Shown one piece after another: positions 17,203 to 26,850 of a stretch of DNA of 64,000 nt; positions within the stretch are counted from its first letter, which is position 1; the number at the start of each line of letters is the position of its first letter. Under the pieces are notes generated by a model. It made no database searches. It saw only the letters and a program-made list of their open reading frames with translations, and was not told the origin of the DNA. The DNA comes from Mediterraneibacter faecis JCM 15917 (GTDB taxonomy: Bacteria > Bacillota > Clostridia > Lachnospirales > Lachnospiraceae). The DNA lies in contig BBDW01000005.1 in the NCBI GenBank assembly GCA_001312505.1, positions 1 to 64,000 on the forward strand, in the 5' to 3' direction. A program made the position numbers and the translations under genes.

Positions 17203-17696
17203 GCAAAATCTATTCTGATTAGCTGTGGTGCAAGGTTGGCACCATTTGACATCAAGGAGCTGCGTGACCTGACTGCTTATGATGAACTGGAGCTTGATAC
17301 ATTAGGGGGGGAGGAAAAGAGAAAGATACTCTGAAAGATCTGGCAGAAATCCTTGGGAAAGAAACGATTGATCTTTACAATACCTCGGATACAAGGGGGG
17401 GTACGAGCCAGTCTTACGGTCTGAATTACCAAAAGACCGGAAAGGAACTGATGAGCCAGGACGAGATTGCAGTCATGGATGGCAGCAAGTGTATCATGCA
17501 GCTTAGGGGGGGCGTGAGACCTTTTTTCTCGGACAAGTTTGATATAACGAAGCATAAGCAGTACCCGCTGTTATCCGATTATGACAAAAAGAATGAGTTT
17601 GACATTGAAAAATACGTCAAGAACCGCAACAGACTCCGCTTTAAGAGGAATGATGTGGTGGATGAGGTATGCGATGTCGGAGAAATCATAGCTTAA
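17203..17696 (+). pseudogene. VirD4/TraG-type coupling protein remnant
   Basis: SILISCGARLAPFDIKELRD and LTAYDELELDTLG are followed directly, across a G7 run, by KEKDTLKDLAEILGKET, then SQSYGLNYQKTGKELMSQDE, RPFFSDKFDITKH and NRNRLRFKRND. In intact VirD4-like proteins of Firmicutes conjugative elements more than 100 residues, with the second Walker motif, lie between LDTLG and the LGGKEK segment. The N-terminal half is also gone. Three G7 runs (17305, 17395, 17506) lie inside. A relic of an integrative conjugative element. Confidence 0.75.
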
Positions 17697-17752
17697 CTTC
17701 TAGACATTGTGACCAGAAGTTGTTTTACAACTGAATATGGAACTTATGACAT

Positions 17753-17800
17753 GGGAGCTTTTCTAAAAATTATAATTCAGAGAAGCTCCCTTTTTATTTT
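17753..17800 (+). terminator. Terminator after the VirD4 remnant
   Basis: GGGAGCTTTTCT and AGAGAAGCTCCC pair, followed by TTTTTATTTT. Confidence 0.75.
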
Positions 17801-17820
17801 TGGAAAAAGGAGACAAACAA

Positions 17821-17956
17821 ATGGGCTTTTTTACAACATCAGTAACAGGACTTAAAACAGTAGTAACCGCAATCGGCGCAGGTGTATGGGGGCGTTATCA
17901 ATCTTCTTGAAGGATACGGAAATGATAATCTCGGTGCAAATGCTCATGTGCGGTAA
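17821..17956 (+). pseudogene. Maff2-family small membrane protein remnant
   Basis: MGFFTTSVTGLKTVVTAIGA starts the frame. With one G removed from the G5 at 17888 it continues VWGVINLLEGYGNDNLGA and stops shortly after. This is the start of the Maff2 family, membrane peptides always found beside VirD4 in Clostridial conjugative elements. The usual C-terminal third is missing. An AAAAAGGAG ribosome site is retained. Confidence 0.65.
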
Positions 17957-18019
17957 AGTAACACACAAGAATTTGATAGACAGCCACTCGCTTTTCCGAA
18001 TGTATTTACATCTTTTCTC

Positions 18020-18082
18020 TTGACAGGTTCACACAAACCGCCTATACTGTGCTTATCGAATAAGTACGCTTATTACGATAAG
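18020..18082 (+). promoter_or_regulatory. Promoter and palindromic operator of the GntR/ABC operon
   Basis: TTGACA (18020-18025), a 17-base spacer and TATACT (18043-18048) form a strong promoter. Immediately downstream, CTTATCG (18052) and CGATAAG (18076-18082), with inner AATAAG/CTTATT, form a dyad spanning the start of transcription. This is the expected autorepression site of a YtrA-type GntR. Confidence 0.75.
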
Positions 18083-18103
18083 TACACATGGTGAGGTGAG
18101 CAA

Positions 18104-18475
18104 GTGGAGATTATCATAAGTAATAGCAGTGATAAGCCTATTTACGAACAAATCTGTATGCAAGTAAAAAGTTTTATTATGGACGGCACATTATCTGCTG
18201 GCGAAGCCCTCCCTTCTATGAGAGCTTTAGCAAAAGATTTACATATCAGTGTTATTACCGTTCAGAGAGCATATGAAGATTTAACGAGAGATGGATTTAT
18301 AGAAACTGTATCTGGAAAAGGCAGTTTTGTAGCATCACAGAATAGGGAATTTATTCAAGAGGAACAGTTACGAATTGCTGAAGAACTTTTACAAAAGGTC
18401 GCAGAAATTGGTCGAGCACATGGCATTAGTCTTGGGCAAATGACGAATATTCTAAAACTATTTTACGAGGAATAA
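18104..18475 (+). CDS. GntR-family (YtrA-type) repressor
   Basis: 123 aa. DKPIYEQICMQVKSFIMDGT and GEALPSMRALAKDLHISVIT form the GntR winged helix, TVQRAYEDLTRDGFIETVSG the wing. The short C-terminal helix (EEQLRIAEELLQKVAEIGRA) is the YtrA-type dimerisation tail, not a ligand domain. GTG start behind GTGAGGTGA. First gene of a three-gene operon; YtrA systems usually respond to cell-wall antibiotics. Confidence 0.88.
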   Translation: MEIIISNSSDKPIYEQICMQVKSFIMDGTLSAGEALPSMRALAKDLHISVITVQRAYEDLTRDGFIETVSGKGSFVASQNREFIQEEQLRIAEELLQKVAEIGRAHGISLGQMTNILKLFYEE

Positions 18476-18490
18476 CGAGAGGTGACAGGC

Positions 18491-19354
18491 ATGGATAACA
18501 ACATTTTGGTGCAGAATTTATGCAAGCAATTCGAGGATTTTTCTTTGGACAATGTTTCGTTCAAAGTCCCTAAAGGCAGGATTGTAGGTTTTATTGGCGA
18601 GAATGGTGCAGGAAAAAGCACTACTATCAATCTGATATTAAATGAACTAAGCAAAGATAGCGGACAGATACAAGTCTTTGGAATAGACCATACAATTCCA
18701 ACTGTCAAAGAAAATATTGGCGTCGTTTTTGATGAATGTAATTTTCATGATGTGTTTACAGCCGCAGATATTGAAAAAATCTTGAAAGAAGTTTATAAGA
18801 CATGGGATAGTAACCTTTTTTCACAATACTTGAAAAAACTCAAAATCCCGACCAAGAAAACGATTGGCACATTTTCTAAAGGCATGAAAATGAAGTTGTC
18901 TATCATTTGTGCTATGGCACATAGACCTAAACTGTTGATTTTGGACGAAGCAACAACAGGTCTTGACCCCGTTGTGCGTGATGAAGTATTAGACCTATTT
19001 TTGGAATTTATCCAAGATGAAGATTGCTCTATCTTCTTTTCGTCGCATATTACTTCGGATATACAAAAAATTGCAGACTATGTGATTTTAATTCATCAGG
19101 GAAAAATCATTTTCGAGGAACAGAAAGATAATCTTGTTTATAATTATGGCGTGGCAAAGTGCGGAAAAGAAAAATTTGCACAGCTTTTCTCTGATGATTA
19201 TATCATACACCGAACTACAAATATGAGCGTGGAGTGTCTTGTTCATGACAAGGAAGCATTCAAACGAAAATACAAAAACATCATTGTGGATAATGCCACA
19301 TTAGAAGATATTATGCTTTTCTATGTTAAAGGAGGTACATCATGCGAGGATTGA
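18491..19354 (+). CDS. ABC transporter ATP-binding protein (YtrB/BcrA-like)
   Basis: Walker A GENGAGKSTTIN, a GTFSKGMKMKLSIICAMAH segment containing the signature, and Walker B LLILDEATTGLDP, then SSHITSDIQKIADY. 287 aa from ATG 18491 behind GAGAGGTGAC. The last bases overlap the permease gene by 13. Probably exports or senses an antimicrobial compound. Confidence 0.9.
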   Translation: MDNNILVQNLCKQFEDFSLDNVSFKVPKGRIVGFIGENGAGKSTTINLILNELSKDSGQIQVFGIDHTIPTVKENIGVVFDECNFHDVFTAADIEKILKEVYKTWDSNLFSQYLKKLKIPTKKTIGTFSKGMKMKLSIICAMAHRPKLLILDEATTGLDPVVRDEVLDLFLEFIQDEDCSIFFSSHITSDIQKIADYVILIHQGKIIFEEQKDNLVYNYGVAKCGKEKFAQLFSDDYIIHRTTNMSVECLVHDKEAFKRKYKNIIVDNATLEDIMLFYVKGGTSCED

Positions 19355-19974
19355 TATATAAAGACATATCCATTTTCTTCAAGAGTATTGATAAGAAACT
19401 TATTCTGATTGCAGCAGCAGCTATTGTTCTGCTTATTTTCAATGCTGGAATTTATGCTGGCTTATTTGCTTCCGTTATGTTTGCCATGACAATCGGTATG
19501 CAAAATATTATGAGTTTCGCAAGTGATGAAAAGGCAAGCTGGAAAAAATATCAATTAGCTATGCCGATAAGCAATTTTACTGTTGTTGCAAGTAAATATG
19601 TTTCCGTAATATATACTGTTGCAATCAGCATTTTGGGAAGCATTGCGTTCAATAGTTTATCCATCATAATTTTTCAAAACTTTGATATGCTTATCTGGTT
19701 GTTTTCGATTGCAGCAGCAATTATTATCCCATTATTATGGACAGGAATTTGCTTGCCATTAACTTATTGGTTTGGTTTTCGTTCTGCGCAAACTATGGGA
19801 TTGATTGTGGTAATTCCAATGTTTTACTTTGTAAAATATTTTGAAGATGGGCCGGGAATGGCTGCTATGGTAAATTCTGTTCATTCATATGTGCTAATCA
19901 CAGGGATAGCGGCAATTTTGATTTTTGGAATTTCCCTCATAATAAGCACCATTGGATATAGTCGCAAGAATTAA
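19342..19974 (+). CDS. ABC-2 type transporter permease
   Basis: 210 aa with six hydrophobic segments. LIYKDISIFFKSIDKK at the N-terminus and FASDEKASWKKYQLAMPIS are typical of ABC-2 permeases paired with YtrB/BcrA-like ATPases. AAAGGAGGTACATC lies before the ATG, inside the ATPase gene. Full length by hydropathy. Confidence 0.88.
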   Translation: MRGLIYKDISIFFKSIDKKLILIAAAAIVLLIFNAGIYAGLFASVMFAMTIGMQNIMSFASDEKASWKKYQLAMPISNFTVVASKYVSVIYTVAISILGSIAFNSLSIIIFQNFDMLIWLFSIAAAIIIPLLWTGICLPLTYWFGFRSAQTMGLIVVIPMFYFVKYFEDGPGMAAMVNSVHSYVLITGIAAILIFGISLIISTIGYSRKN

Positions 19975-20014
19975 ATCTGCAATTACCATTCAAAAATAGC
20001 AAACCCAGCCGAGC

Positions 20015-20150
20015 CACACTAGATGAAAATTTCAAGAACGATATGGATTCTGCTTCGAGCATTGAGCACCGTATCGCTGCTTTGAAGCACTTGAAGTAAA
20101 AGCTGAGAAAATGGCTAAGAAGTATGAGTGTGCCTTTGTGGATAATGAAA
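20015..20150 (+). pseudogene. Internally deleted second copy of rSAM B
   Basis: 20015-20080 repeats 15625-15690 without visible change and 20080-20150 repeats 15934-16003 with one substitution. The 244 bp between them are missing, with a short TGAAGCA homology near the junction. The upstream and downstream parts of the gene are also absent, and the copy fuses directly to the 127-bp direct repeat. The remaining 19975-20356 gap holds only this relic, the repeat and the nuclease promoter. Confidence 0.85.
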
Positions 20151-20151
20151 T

Positions 20152-20277
20152 TTCAAGTTTGTAGAATTCAAAAATTTAATATGAAATGTGAGATAGAGCG
20201 TATGGAAATTAACTATACGTTCTATTTTTTTCCTTTTTTGAAAAGTGATTAAAAAACTATTGACATTTTGTTACTGG
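20152..20277 (+). repeat. 127-bp direct repeat, copy 2
   Basis: Matches 17069-17195 except for one fewer C. It is fused on its left to the rSAM B relic (GATAATGAAA then TTTCAAGTTTG) and on its right to the nuclease leader. It includes a terminator hairpin ending in a T run. Confidence 0.85.
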
Positions 20278-20356
20278 TGTCCACACAAAGCACTTCCTAT
20301 ATTAGAAAAAATAGTGTATACTTAACAAGTACGTATGTTCGAAAAAGGAGTGCAAT

Positions 20357-21378
20357 ATGAGCAAAAAGAAATTTAAAACCATATTATGTGGATGTATAAC
20401 GGCCCTTTGTCTTCTTTTGACATCCTGCGGTTCACTGCAGATATCACAAGGATCAGGCAATCAGGATTCCGACCGCGGAAATCAAACGACAACAGAAACG
20501 ACATTCGCATCAACAGGACAGATAGAATCCGTTGATACGCTGGAAGAAGTACCGGAGTATACAGGACAGCCATACGTGGAGATCAATGATAATGAGCCAA
20601 CATTTACAGAAGATGAGCTGACGGCAGATTCTTACGAAGAATACAGCCGTTAGATGAACTGGGAAGATGTCAGACAGCGGAAGCCTGTGTAGGTGAAGAT
20701 TTGATGCCGACACAGAAAAGAGAAAGCATCAGTAGTGTGAAGCCAACAGGCTGGGTGAATAAGGAATATGACGGAATTGACGGTGGATATCTGTATAACC
20801 GTTGTCATCTGATTGGTTTCCAGTTGACAGGTGAGAATGCGAATGAACGTAACCTGATTACAGGAACCCGCTATATGAATGTAGATGGTATGCTTCCGTT
20901 CGAGGATGAGGTGGCAGACTATGTTAAAGAAACGGATAATCATGTGATGTATCGTGTCACTCCAATCTATAGTGGTGATGACCTGGTGGCTTCCGGAGTC
21001 CAGATGGAGGCAAAGTCTGTGGAAGATGATGGCGCCGGGGTGACATTTAACGTATATGTATATAATGTGCAGCCATATATTGTGATCAATTATGAGACAG
21101 GAGAAAGTTATCAGACGGAAGAACTCGCAACGCCGGAAGGTGAGTGGGCTCCTGGAACAGAAGCTGAAGTGACTGATAAAAATGTATCCAATTCATCGAA
21201 AACATCAAATTCAACCCAAAAAGAAACTTATATATTGAATAGGAATACAAAAAAGTTTCATAAATCAACTTGTTCTGGTGTGAAGGACATCAAAGCAGAG
21301 AACAAAGAAGAGTATACAGGAAGTAGGTCGGATTTGATTAAAGAAGGATATGAGCCTTGTGGCAGATGCAAGCCGTAA
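20357..21378 (+). CDS. Secreted DNA/RNA non-specific endonuclease lipoprotein (frameshifted)
   Basis: Lipoprotein signal ALCLLLTSCGS (Cys at about residue 25), then a low-complexity Thr/Ser/Asp linker, then the endonuclease NS domain with SSVKPTGWVNKEYDGIDGG, YLYNRCHLIGFQLTGEN (catalytic His) and ERNLITGTRYMN. The C-terminus, HKSTCSGVKDI through EPCGRCKP, is a small Cys-rich module common in Firmicute nucleases. A missing C near 20647 (AGCCGTTA for AGCCCGTTA) splits the frame; repair gives 340 aa. Probably surface-attached and used for nucleotide scavenging or DNA degradation. Confidence 0.82.
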
Positions 21379-21396
21379 GAGTTATGAGATTAGAAA

Positions 21397-21431
21397 TGGT
21401 TGCTGGTCGCACGAAGTGAGAACAGCAACCA
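21397..21431. terminator. Hairpin between nuclease and azlD
   Basis: TGGTTGCTG and CAGCAACCA pair around TCGCACGAAGTGAGAA. It lies between converging genes and could end transcription from either side, though no T run is obvious. Confidence 0.5.
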
Positions 21432-21479
21432 CTAATGTGTAAGCACATGTGGTCTCAGATCTTTTTGCTATAGAGATTA

Positions 21480-21812
21480 TTATAGAAAATATAATATCAA
21501 CATATAACAGATAGTTCCACCTGCAATGGATAGAAACATATTTTTCTTCCATATATGAAGTACTGCGGTGACAAGAATGGAGATTCCTTCCGGAATTCCA
21601 TGAGTTCCGTGCAGTACTTCTACATTTTTCAGACAATAGATAACTAACATTCCGAAAACAGCAGAAGGAAGAAATTTACCAAGATACTGGATATATTCCG
21701 GTGTCTTTTTATTTTCTTTAAAAATAAAGAAAGGAAGATAGCGCGTTGCCATTGTTCCAAGTATGCACATTCCGATTGTAATTATCTGTTGTGCCAAAGT
21801 CATGCTACTCAT
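21480..21812 (-). CDS. azlD: AzlD-type branched-chain amino acid exporter subunit
   Basis: 110 aa with four hydrophobic segments. [20 protein letters not shown] near the N-terminus carries the conserved Arg-Tyr-Leu-Pro, and [20 protein letters not shown] is the typical second block. With AzlC it forms an exporter of Leu/Ile/Val or their analogues. The start overlaps the azlC stop by ATGA, so translation is coupled. Confidence 0.88.
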   Translation of the reverse strand: MSSMTLAQQIITIGMCILGTMATRYLPFFIFKENKKTPEYIQYLGKFLPSAVFGMLVIYCLKNVEVLHGTHGIPEGISILVTAVLHIWKKNMFLSIAGGTICYMLILYFL

Positions 21813-22525
21813 TTGGTCGGCTCCTCCTTTTCTTTAAGTTTGGCGCATTGTTCCAGCCACTTTCGAAGTACTGTCAGTAGAAGTACAATCAGTATCATTG
21901 TCGGAATCATAAAGGAATCCGCTCCGAAGAGAATCAGACATACAAGCGAAACCAGGATTCCAATCATAGAAGAAACATGGATTTTTTCTTTCATCCACTG
22001 ATCCAGGAAAATTACAACGAACATAGCTGTCATGACAAAACTGATTCCTGATGTGTCGAATTTAAGAAGAGAACCAATGATTCCACCAATCGTTGCGGAA
22101 GCAACCCAATAGAACTGGTTCAATAATGTAACAAAAAAATAAAACCATCCGCGGTCTACATCTTCGGGAATCTCAGAGGTGTAATTGACAGAGAAGGTCT
22201 CATCACACATTCCGAAAATCAGATAATACTTCTTCCATCCAAGTCCTTTGAATTTATCTAACATGGAAAGTCCATAGAAAAGATGTCTGGCCTGGATCAT
22301 CACAGCCATGATCAGTACCTGAACAGGTGCAAATGGACTAAGCAGCATCTCAACACAGACAAATTCCAGTGATCCGCCGAAAATCAACATACTCATGAAA
22401 AATGGGTAGATAAAAGAAAAACCAGATGCATTCATATATATTCCATAAGCCATTCCAAGAAAAATGAACCCAGTCATAATAGGGATTGTTCGTGGAAAGG
22501 CTGCCTTTAGTGCTCTACGTTTCAT
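21809..22525 (-). CDS. azlC: AzlC family branched-chain amino acid exporter
   Basis: About 238 aa, multiple membrane helices. [20 protein letters not shown] at the N-terminus, [13 protein letters not shown], and [14 protein letters not shown] with the family RHxFYG motif. I start at ATG 22525 ([11 protein letters not shown]). The frame extends 28 codons further upstream but that part is unlike the family. GGAGG is about 15 bases upstream, rather distant. Opposes the liv importer at the other end of the window. Confidence 0.88.
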   Translation of the reverse strand: MKRRALKAAFPRTIPIMTGFIFLGMAYGIYMNASGFSFIYPFFMSMLIFGGSLEFVCVEMLLSPFAPVQVLIMAVMIQARHLFYGLSMLDKFKGLGWKKYYLIFGMCDETFSVNYTSEIPEDVDRGWFYFFVTLLNQFYWVASATIGGIIGSLLKFDTSGISFVMTAMFVVIFLDQWMKEKIHVSSMIGILVSLVCLILFGADSFMIPTMILIVLLLTVLRKWLEQCAKLKEKEEPTK

Positions 22526-22751
22526 AATTTTATTATAGTACCTCCTGATATAGTTCAGAATTATAGCATGATAGGCTTGATTTGTGTTAATGTCTTTCGG
22601 ATTGTACAATTTTTTTGAAAAAAGTGTTTACAAACCACATGAAACTATCTATAATACAAATAGAAACCACAAGAAAACAATAGTAAAAAAGAAATAAACC
22701 ACACAAAACAACATTGCGGTAAATGAGTAAAAACAGGAGGAGTAGAATAAT

Positions 22752-23584
22752 ATGAAGATTTTAGATGCGAAGTTTGTACAGGATTTTATTAAAATGGCAA
22801 ATGACGGATTCCTTCAGGGATGGCATGAGAGAAATGGTGGTAATTTGAGTTATCGTCTGAAACCAGAAGAGGTTGAGCTGATCAGACCACGTCTGAATGA
22901 ATCAGGAGAATGGACAGAGATCGGAACAGAGGTTCCGGGACTTGCAGGAGAATTCTTCCTTGTAACAGGAAGTGGAAAGTATTTCAGAAATATTATCGTT
23001 GATCCTGAAGTATGTCTTGCAATTATCGAGATTGATTATACAGGAACAAAATACAGAATCCGTTGGGGCTGGTAGAAGGTGGAAGACCGACAAGTGAGCT
23101 TCCAACTCATCTGATGAACCATGAAGTGAAGAAGAGAATCACAAACGGAAAACATCGTGTAATCTACCATGCACATACAACAAATACAATCGCACTGACA
23201 TTCGTTCTTCCTTTGGATGATCAGGTATTTACAAGAGAACTTTGGGAGTCAGCAACAGAGTGTCCGGTCGTATTCCCGGATGGAGTTGGAGTTGTAGGCT
23301 GGATGGTTCCGGGCGGAAGAGCAATCGCAGAGAAGACAGCTGAGCTGATGGAGAAATACGATGTTGCTATCTGGGCACATCATGGAATGTTCTGTTCAGG
23401 AGAAGACTTCGATCTTACATTCGGTCTTATGCATACAGTAGAGAAGTCAGCAGAGATCCTTGTGAAGATTCTTTCTATGACACCAAGAAAGATTCAGACA
23501 ATCACACCGGAGAACTTCCGCGAACTGGCACATGACTTTAATGTAACACTTCCAGAAGAGTTCCTGTATGAGAAAAAGAAATAA
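22752..23584 (+). CDS. rhaD: Rhamnulose-1-phosphate aldolase (class II), frameshifted
   Basis: Splits L-rhamnulose-1-P into DHAP and lactaldehyde. GWHERNGGNLSYRL, LVTGSGKYF and, after the break, GGRPTSELPTHLMNH, VIYHAHTTNTIALTF (zinc His residues) and IWAHHGMFCSG. The break is at 23063-23067, where TTGGGGCTGG has four G and the family WGLVEGG needs one more base. Repair gives 277 aa, normal. No other rhamnose genes are nearby. AGGAGGAG precedes the ATG. Confidence 0.88.
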
Positions 23585-23605
23585 TTAAATTTCTAAAAAA
23601 ATAAT

Positions 23606-23675
23606 AAAAACGTATCAAATCGACCGGATATTCAATAGTGATAATTGAAATCCAGTCAGTTTGATACGTTTTTTT
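23606..23675 (+). terminator. Terminator of the aldolase gene
   Basis: AAAAACGTATCAAA and TTTGATACGTTTTTTT form a long stem around an inner GGAT/ATCC helix, with a T7 tail. Confidence 0.82.
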
Positions 23676-23767
23676 ATAACCATTTCTTAAAAGTGCGTGC
23701 TATAATAAAACAGGTCGGAAATTCTATAGACGATCAGAAAAGCGAAAGGAATGGATAAAGTAGATCA

Positions 23768-24891
23768 ATGTTATATACAATCCCGGATTATTATCATGAA
23801 TTTAGCTGTGTTGCAGGAAAATGTGAGGATACTTGTTGTGCCGGATGGCAGATCGTTGCAGATGAAGCTTCATTAGAAAACTATAAAAATGAGACAGGTA
23901 CATTTGCAGAGCGTTTGAAAGAATCTGTCAACTGGGAAGAAGGAACATTCAAGCAGGATAAAGACAGAAGATGTGCTTTCCTGAATCAATCAAACCTCTG
24001 TGATATGTATACCGCCCTGGGAGAAGAGAGCCTGTGCAGAACCTGTAAATTGTATCCAAGACATATCGAAGAATTTGAAGATGTGCGGGAGGTTACACTT
24101 TCGGTATCCTGTCCGGAAGTGGCGAGAATCCTGATGAATAAAAAAGAACCGGTACATTTTCTTACTTATGAAACAGATGAGGAAGAAGATTATGAAGATT
24201 TTGATCCGTTTTTATATTCGAAACTGTTAGATGCAAGAGATGTGATGATTGAGATTTTACAGGACAGAGAGAAAAAGCTGAATCTGCGAGCAGCTCTTAT
24301 TCTGGCGATTGCACGTGATCTGCAGGAATGTATTGACGAAGAAGATATATTCTCGATGGATGATGTATTTGATTACTATCAGGCTGAAGAAGGCGTGCGG
24401 GAAGTGAAAAATGCTCTTGCAGAAGTGGATTACTATACATATAGTAGAAAGATGTTTCAAAATCAGTATCAGATGGAACATTTAAGGGCGGATTGGGAAT
24501 CTTATCTTCAAGAAACAGAGAAATTATTATATAGAAATGTAAATGAAAAAATAGACAAAAAACGGTATATTGAGATGATACAAGAATTTCATGCTTGGAT
24601 GGCGAAAGAAATGCCGGAATATGAAATACAGTATGAACAGCTCCTTGTATATTTCATCAGTACCTATTTTTGCGGTGCAGTATACGATGGAGAAGCGTTT
24701 GCAAAAGCACAGATGGCTGTTGTCAGCACCCTGTTGATCCATGAACTTCTGATGGCACAGTGATGAAGCAAGAAAAAGTGCTAGATATAAATGATGTGAT
24801 AGATACGGTGTATCGTTATTCAAGAGAACTGGAACATTCTGATTCGAACCTTAATTTAATACAAGAATTGCTGCAAGAAAGTAACGAATAG
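23768..24891 (+). CDS. FliB-family protein (lysine N-methylase type), C-terminal frameshift
   Basis: Cysteine-rich N-terminal half: FSCVAGKCEDTCCAGWQI, RRCAFLNQSNLCDMY, ESLCRTCKLYPRHIEEF and SVSCPEVAR, the pattern of FliB, the flagellin lysine N-methylase that has a bound iron-sulphur cluster. The frame stops at MAQ near 24763. Inserting one G (CAGTGATG to CAGTGGATG) extends it through QEKVLDINDVIDTVY to 24891, for 374 aa. No flagellar gene is in the window, so the substrate is unknown; many non-motile Clostridia have such orphans. Confidence 0.8.
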
Positions 24892-24904
24892 ATGGGAGAA
24901 ATTC

Positions 24905-24933
24905 TTGACAGTGTTTTTTTAACATGTTATGCT
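24905..24933 (+). promoter_or_regulatory. Strong promoter of the polyamine operon leader
   Basis: Consensus TTGACA (24905-24910), a 17-base spacer with T7, and TATGCT (24928-24933). Confidence 0.75.
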
Positions 24934-24940
24934 ATAGTCG

Positions 24941-25323
24941 ATTTTGAGAGACGAAGATGCAGAGTAACAGACAGAGTCTTTTCAAAGCAATTGTTTCGGA
25001 CCACCCAGCGAGGTTAAGGCCATACGGACAGCCGGGTCCACTGCCGATTATGGTAACTTTGGTTGCCTTATTGATTGAGTGAAAAGCTCTAATTTTATAA
25101 GTAGGTTTCTTTGATAGCCTTATGCGCCAGACGCGCAGACTTGTGAAACGGTCAATAAGAGTAGTAAAAGTATAATTGCTATATAGACTCTGACACGCAT
25201 GATCCAGAAGTTTTATTTAAAAATCTAAGAGAAGATATTGCCTTTTCTGTTACAGCTGAGAATAAAACAGACGAATACATACCGAACGCAGGTTTGTGCT
25301 TAGCGCCCTTATCTGCGTTTTTT
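24941..25323 (+). ncRNA. Structured leader RNA of the polyamine operon, unidentified class
   Basis: About 380 untranslated bases run from the promoter to a terminator (AACGCAG 25285, CTGCGTT 25313, then a T run), 48 bases before the first gene. CAGAGTCT (24972-24979) pairs with AGACTCTG near 25186, and GATGC near 24956 can pair with GCATG near 25197, closing a domain of about 250 bases. Inside lie GGTAAC/GTTGCC and TGCGC/GCGCA hairpins and a GGACC/GGGTCC helix. The layout is that of a riboswitch or attenuator. I cannot match it to the lysine, T-box, guanidine, cobalamin or ydaO consensus I know. Confidence 0.6.
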
Positions 25324-25371
25324 CTGTATTAAGAAAGTGTTTTGACAAAGGAACCTGGAAAGAGAGGAAAT

Positions 25372-26845
25372 ATGAAAGGGAGTCGTTTTAAATTAAACCA
25401 GAATCATGCACCGATCCATGAGGCTCTGGAGACTTTCCGGCGAATGAGAGTTGTGCCATTTGATGTCCCTGGTCATAAACGGGGGGGAAGAGGAAATCCG
25501 GAGCTGACAGAATTTCTCGGACAAAAATGTGTAGGCGTCGATGTCAACAGTATGAAACCACTGGACAATCTCTGCCATCCGGTATCTGTAATACGGGAAG
25601 CAGAAGAACTGGCAGCAGATGCCTTTGGAGCAGCACATGCATTTTTAATGGTAGGGGGGGCACGACAAGTTCTGTACAGACAATGGTTCTGACTGCCTGC
25701 AAACGTGGAGATGAGATCATATTGCCACGTAATGTTCACAGGAGTGTGTTGAATGCACTTGTTTTATGTGGTGCGATCCCTGTTTATGTAAATCCGGAGG
25801 TAGACCAGCGGCTTGGGATTTCCTTGGGAATGCAGAGAGAACAGGTTGCAAAAGCGATAAAAGAGCATCCAAAGGCAGTCGCAGTGTTAGTAAATAATCC
25901 GACTTACTATGGAATATGCAGTGATCTGCGAGCAATTGTCAAGATGGCACATGAGGCAGGAATGATGTGTCTGGTAGACGAAGCGCATGGAACACATTTT
26001 TATTTTGGTGGCGGACTTCCTGTTTCAGCTATGGAGGCAGGCGCAGATATGGCGTCCGTATCCATGCACAAAAGCGGAGGCAGTCTTACACAGTCGAGTC
26101 TGCTTCTTACAGGTCCGGACGTACATGCCGGGTATGTGCGGCAGATCATCAATCTGACACAGACAACATCAGGAAGCTATCTTCTGATGTCGAGTCTTGA
26201 CATTTCAAGAAGGAATCTTGCACAGCGTGGCCGTCAGATTTTCCATCAGGTAGCAGATATGGCAGAATATGCCAGAGAAGAAATCAATGCAATCGGTGGT
26301 TATTATGCATTTGGAAAAGAACTGGTAAATGGAAATTCTGTTTTTGATTTTGATATTACAAAATTAAGTGTACATACGTTAGATATCGGACTCGCAGGAA
26401 TTGAAGTTTATGATATTCTGCGTGATGAATACGACATTCAGATTGAATTTGGAGATATCGGAAATATTCTTGCCTACCTTTCGATCGGAGACCGCGCACA
26501 GGAAGTAGAACGGCTTGTGAGTGCACTTGCAGAGATCCGCAGACGTTTTCAGACAGACGGAACAGGACTTCTGAGTCAGGAATATATTGATCCTCAGGTA
26601 GTGACCAGCCACAGGATGCTTTTTATGCAGATAAGTGCAGTCTGCCACTCAGGGAAACAGAAGGTATGGTCTGTAGTGAATTTGTGATGTGTTATCCGCC
26701 TGGAATTCCGATCCTTGCGCCTGGGGAACGCATTACAGCAGAAATTCTGGATTATATCGAGTATGCAAAAGCGAAGGGGGGGTGTAATATGACCGGACCA
26801 GAAGATCCGGATATTTTGAAACTGAATGTTCTGACAGGGAGGTAA
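25372..26845 (+). CDS. speA: Arginine decarboxylase, Orn/Lys/Arg decarboxylase family (frameshifted twice)
   Basis: PLP enzyme, first step of the operon, arginine to agmatine. PFDVPGHKRGGRGNPELTEF, then (after repair) VGGTTSSVQTMVLTAC and LVDEAHGTHFYFGGGLP. The PLP Lys is in SVSMHKSGGSLTQSSLL. The C-terminus reads FVMCYPPGIPILAPGERIT and MTGPEDPDILKL. A G7 at 25654 (expected G5) and a missing T near 26620 break the frame; repaired length is 490 aa. G7 runs at 25481 and 26776 add single glycines. Arginine rather than lysine is inferred from agmatinase two genes downstream. Confidence 0.87.
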
Positions 26846-26850
26846 TAACA

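Noticed and set aside
24941..25323. RNase P RNA, tmRNA, 6S RNA or SRP RNA
   Set aside because: Length or context was suggestive, but the diagnostic conserved sequences of these RNAs are absent.
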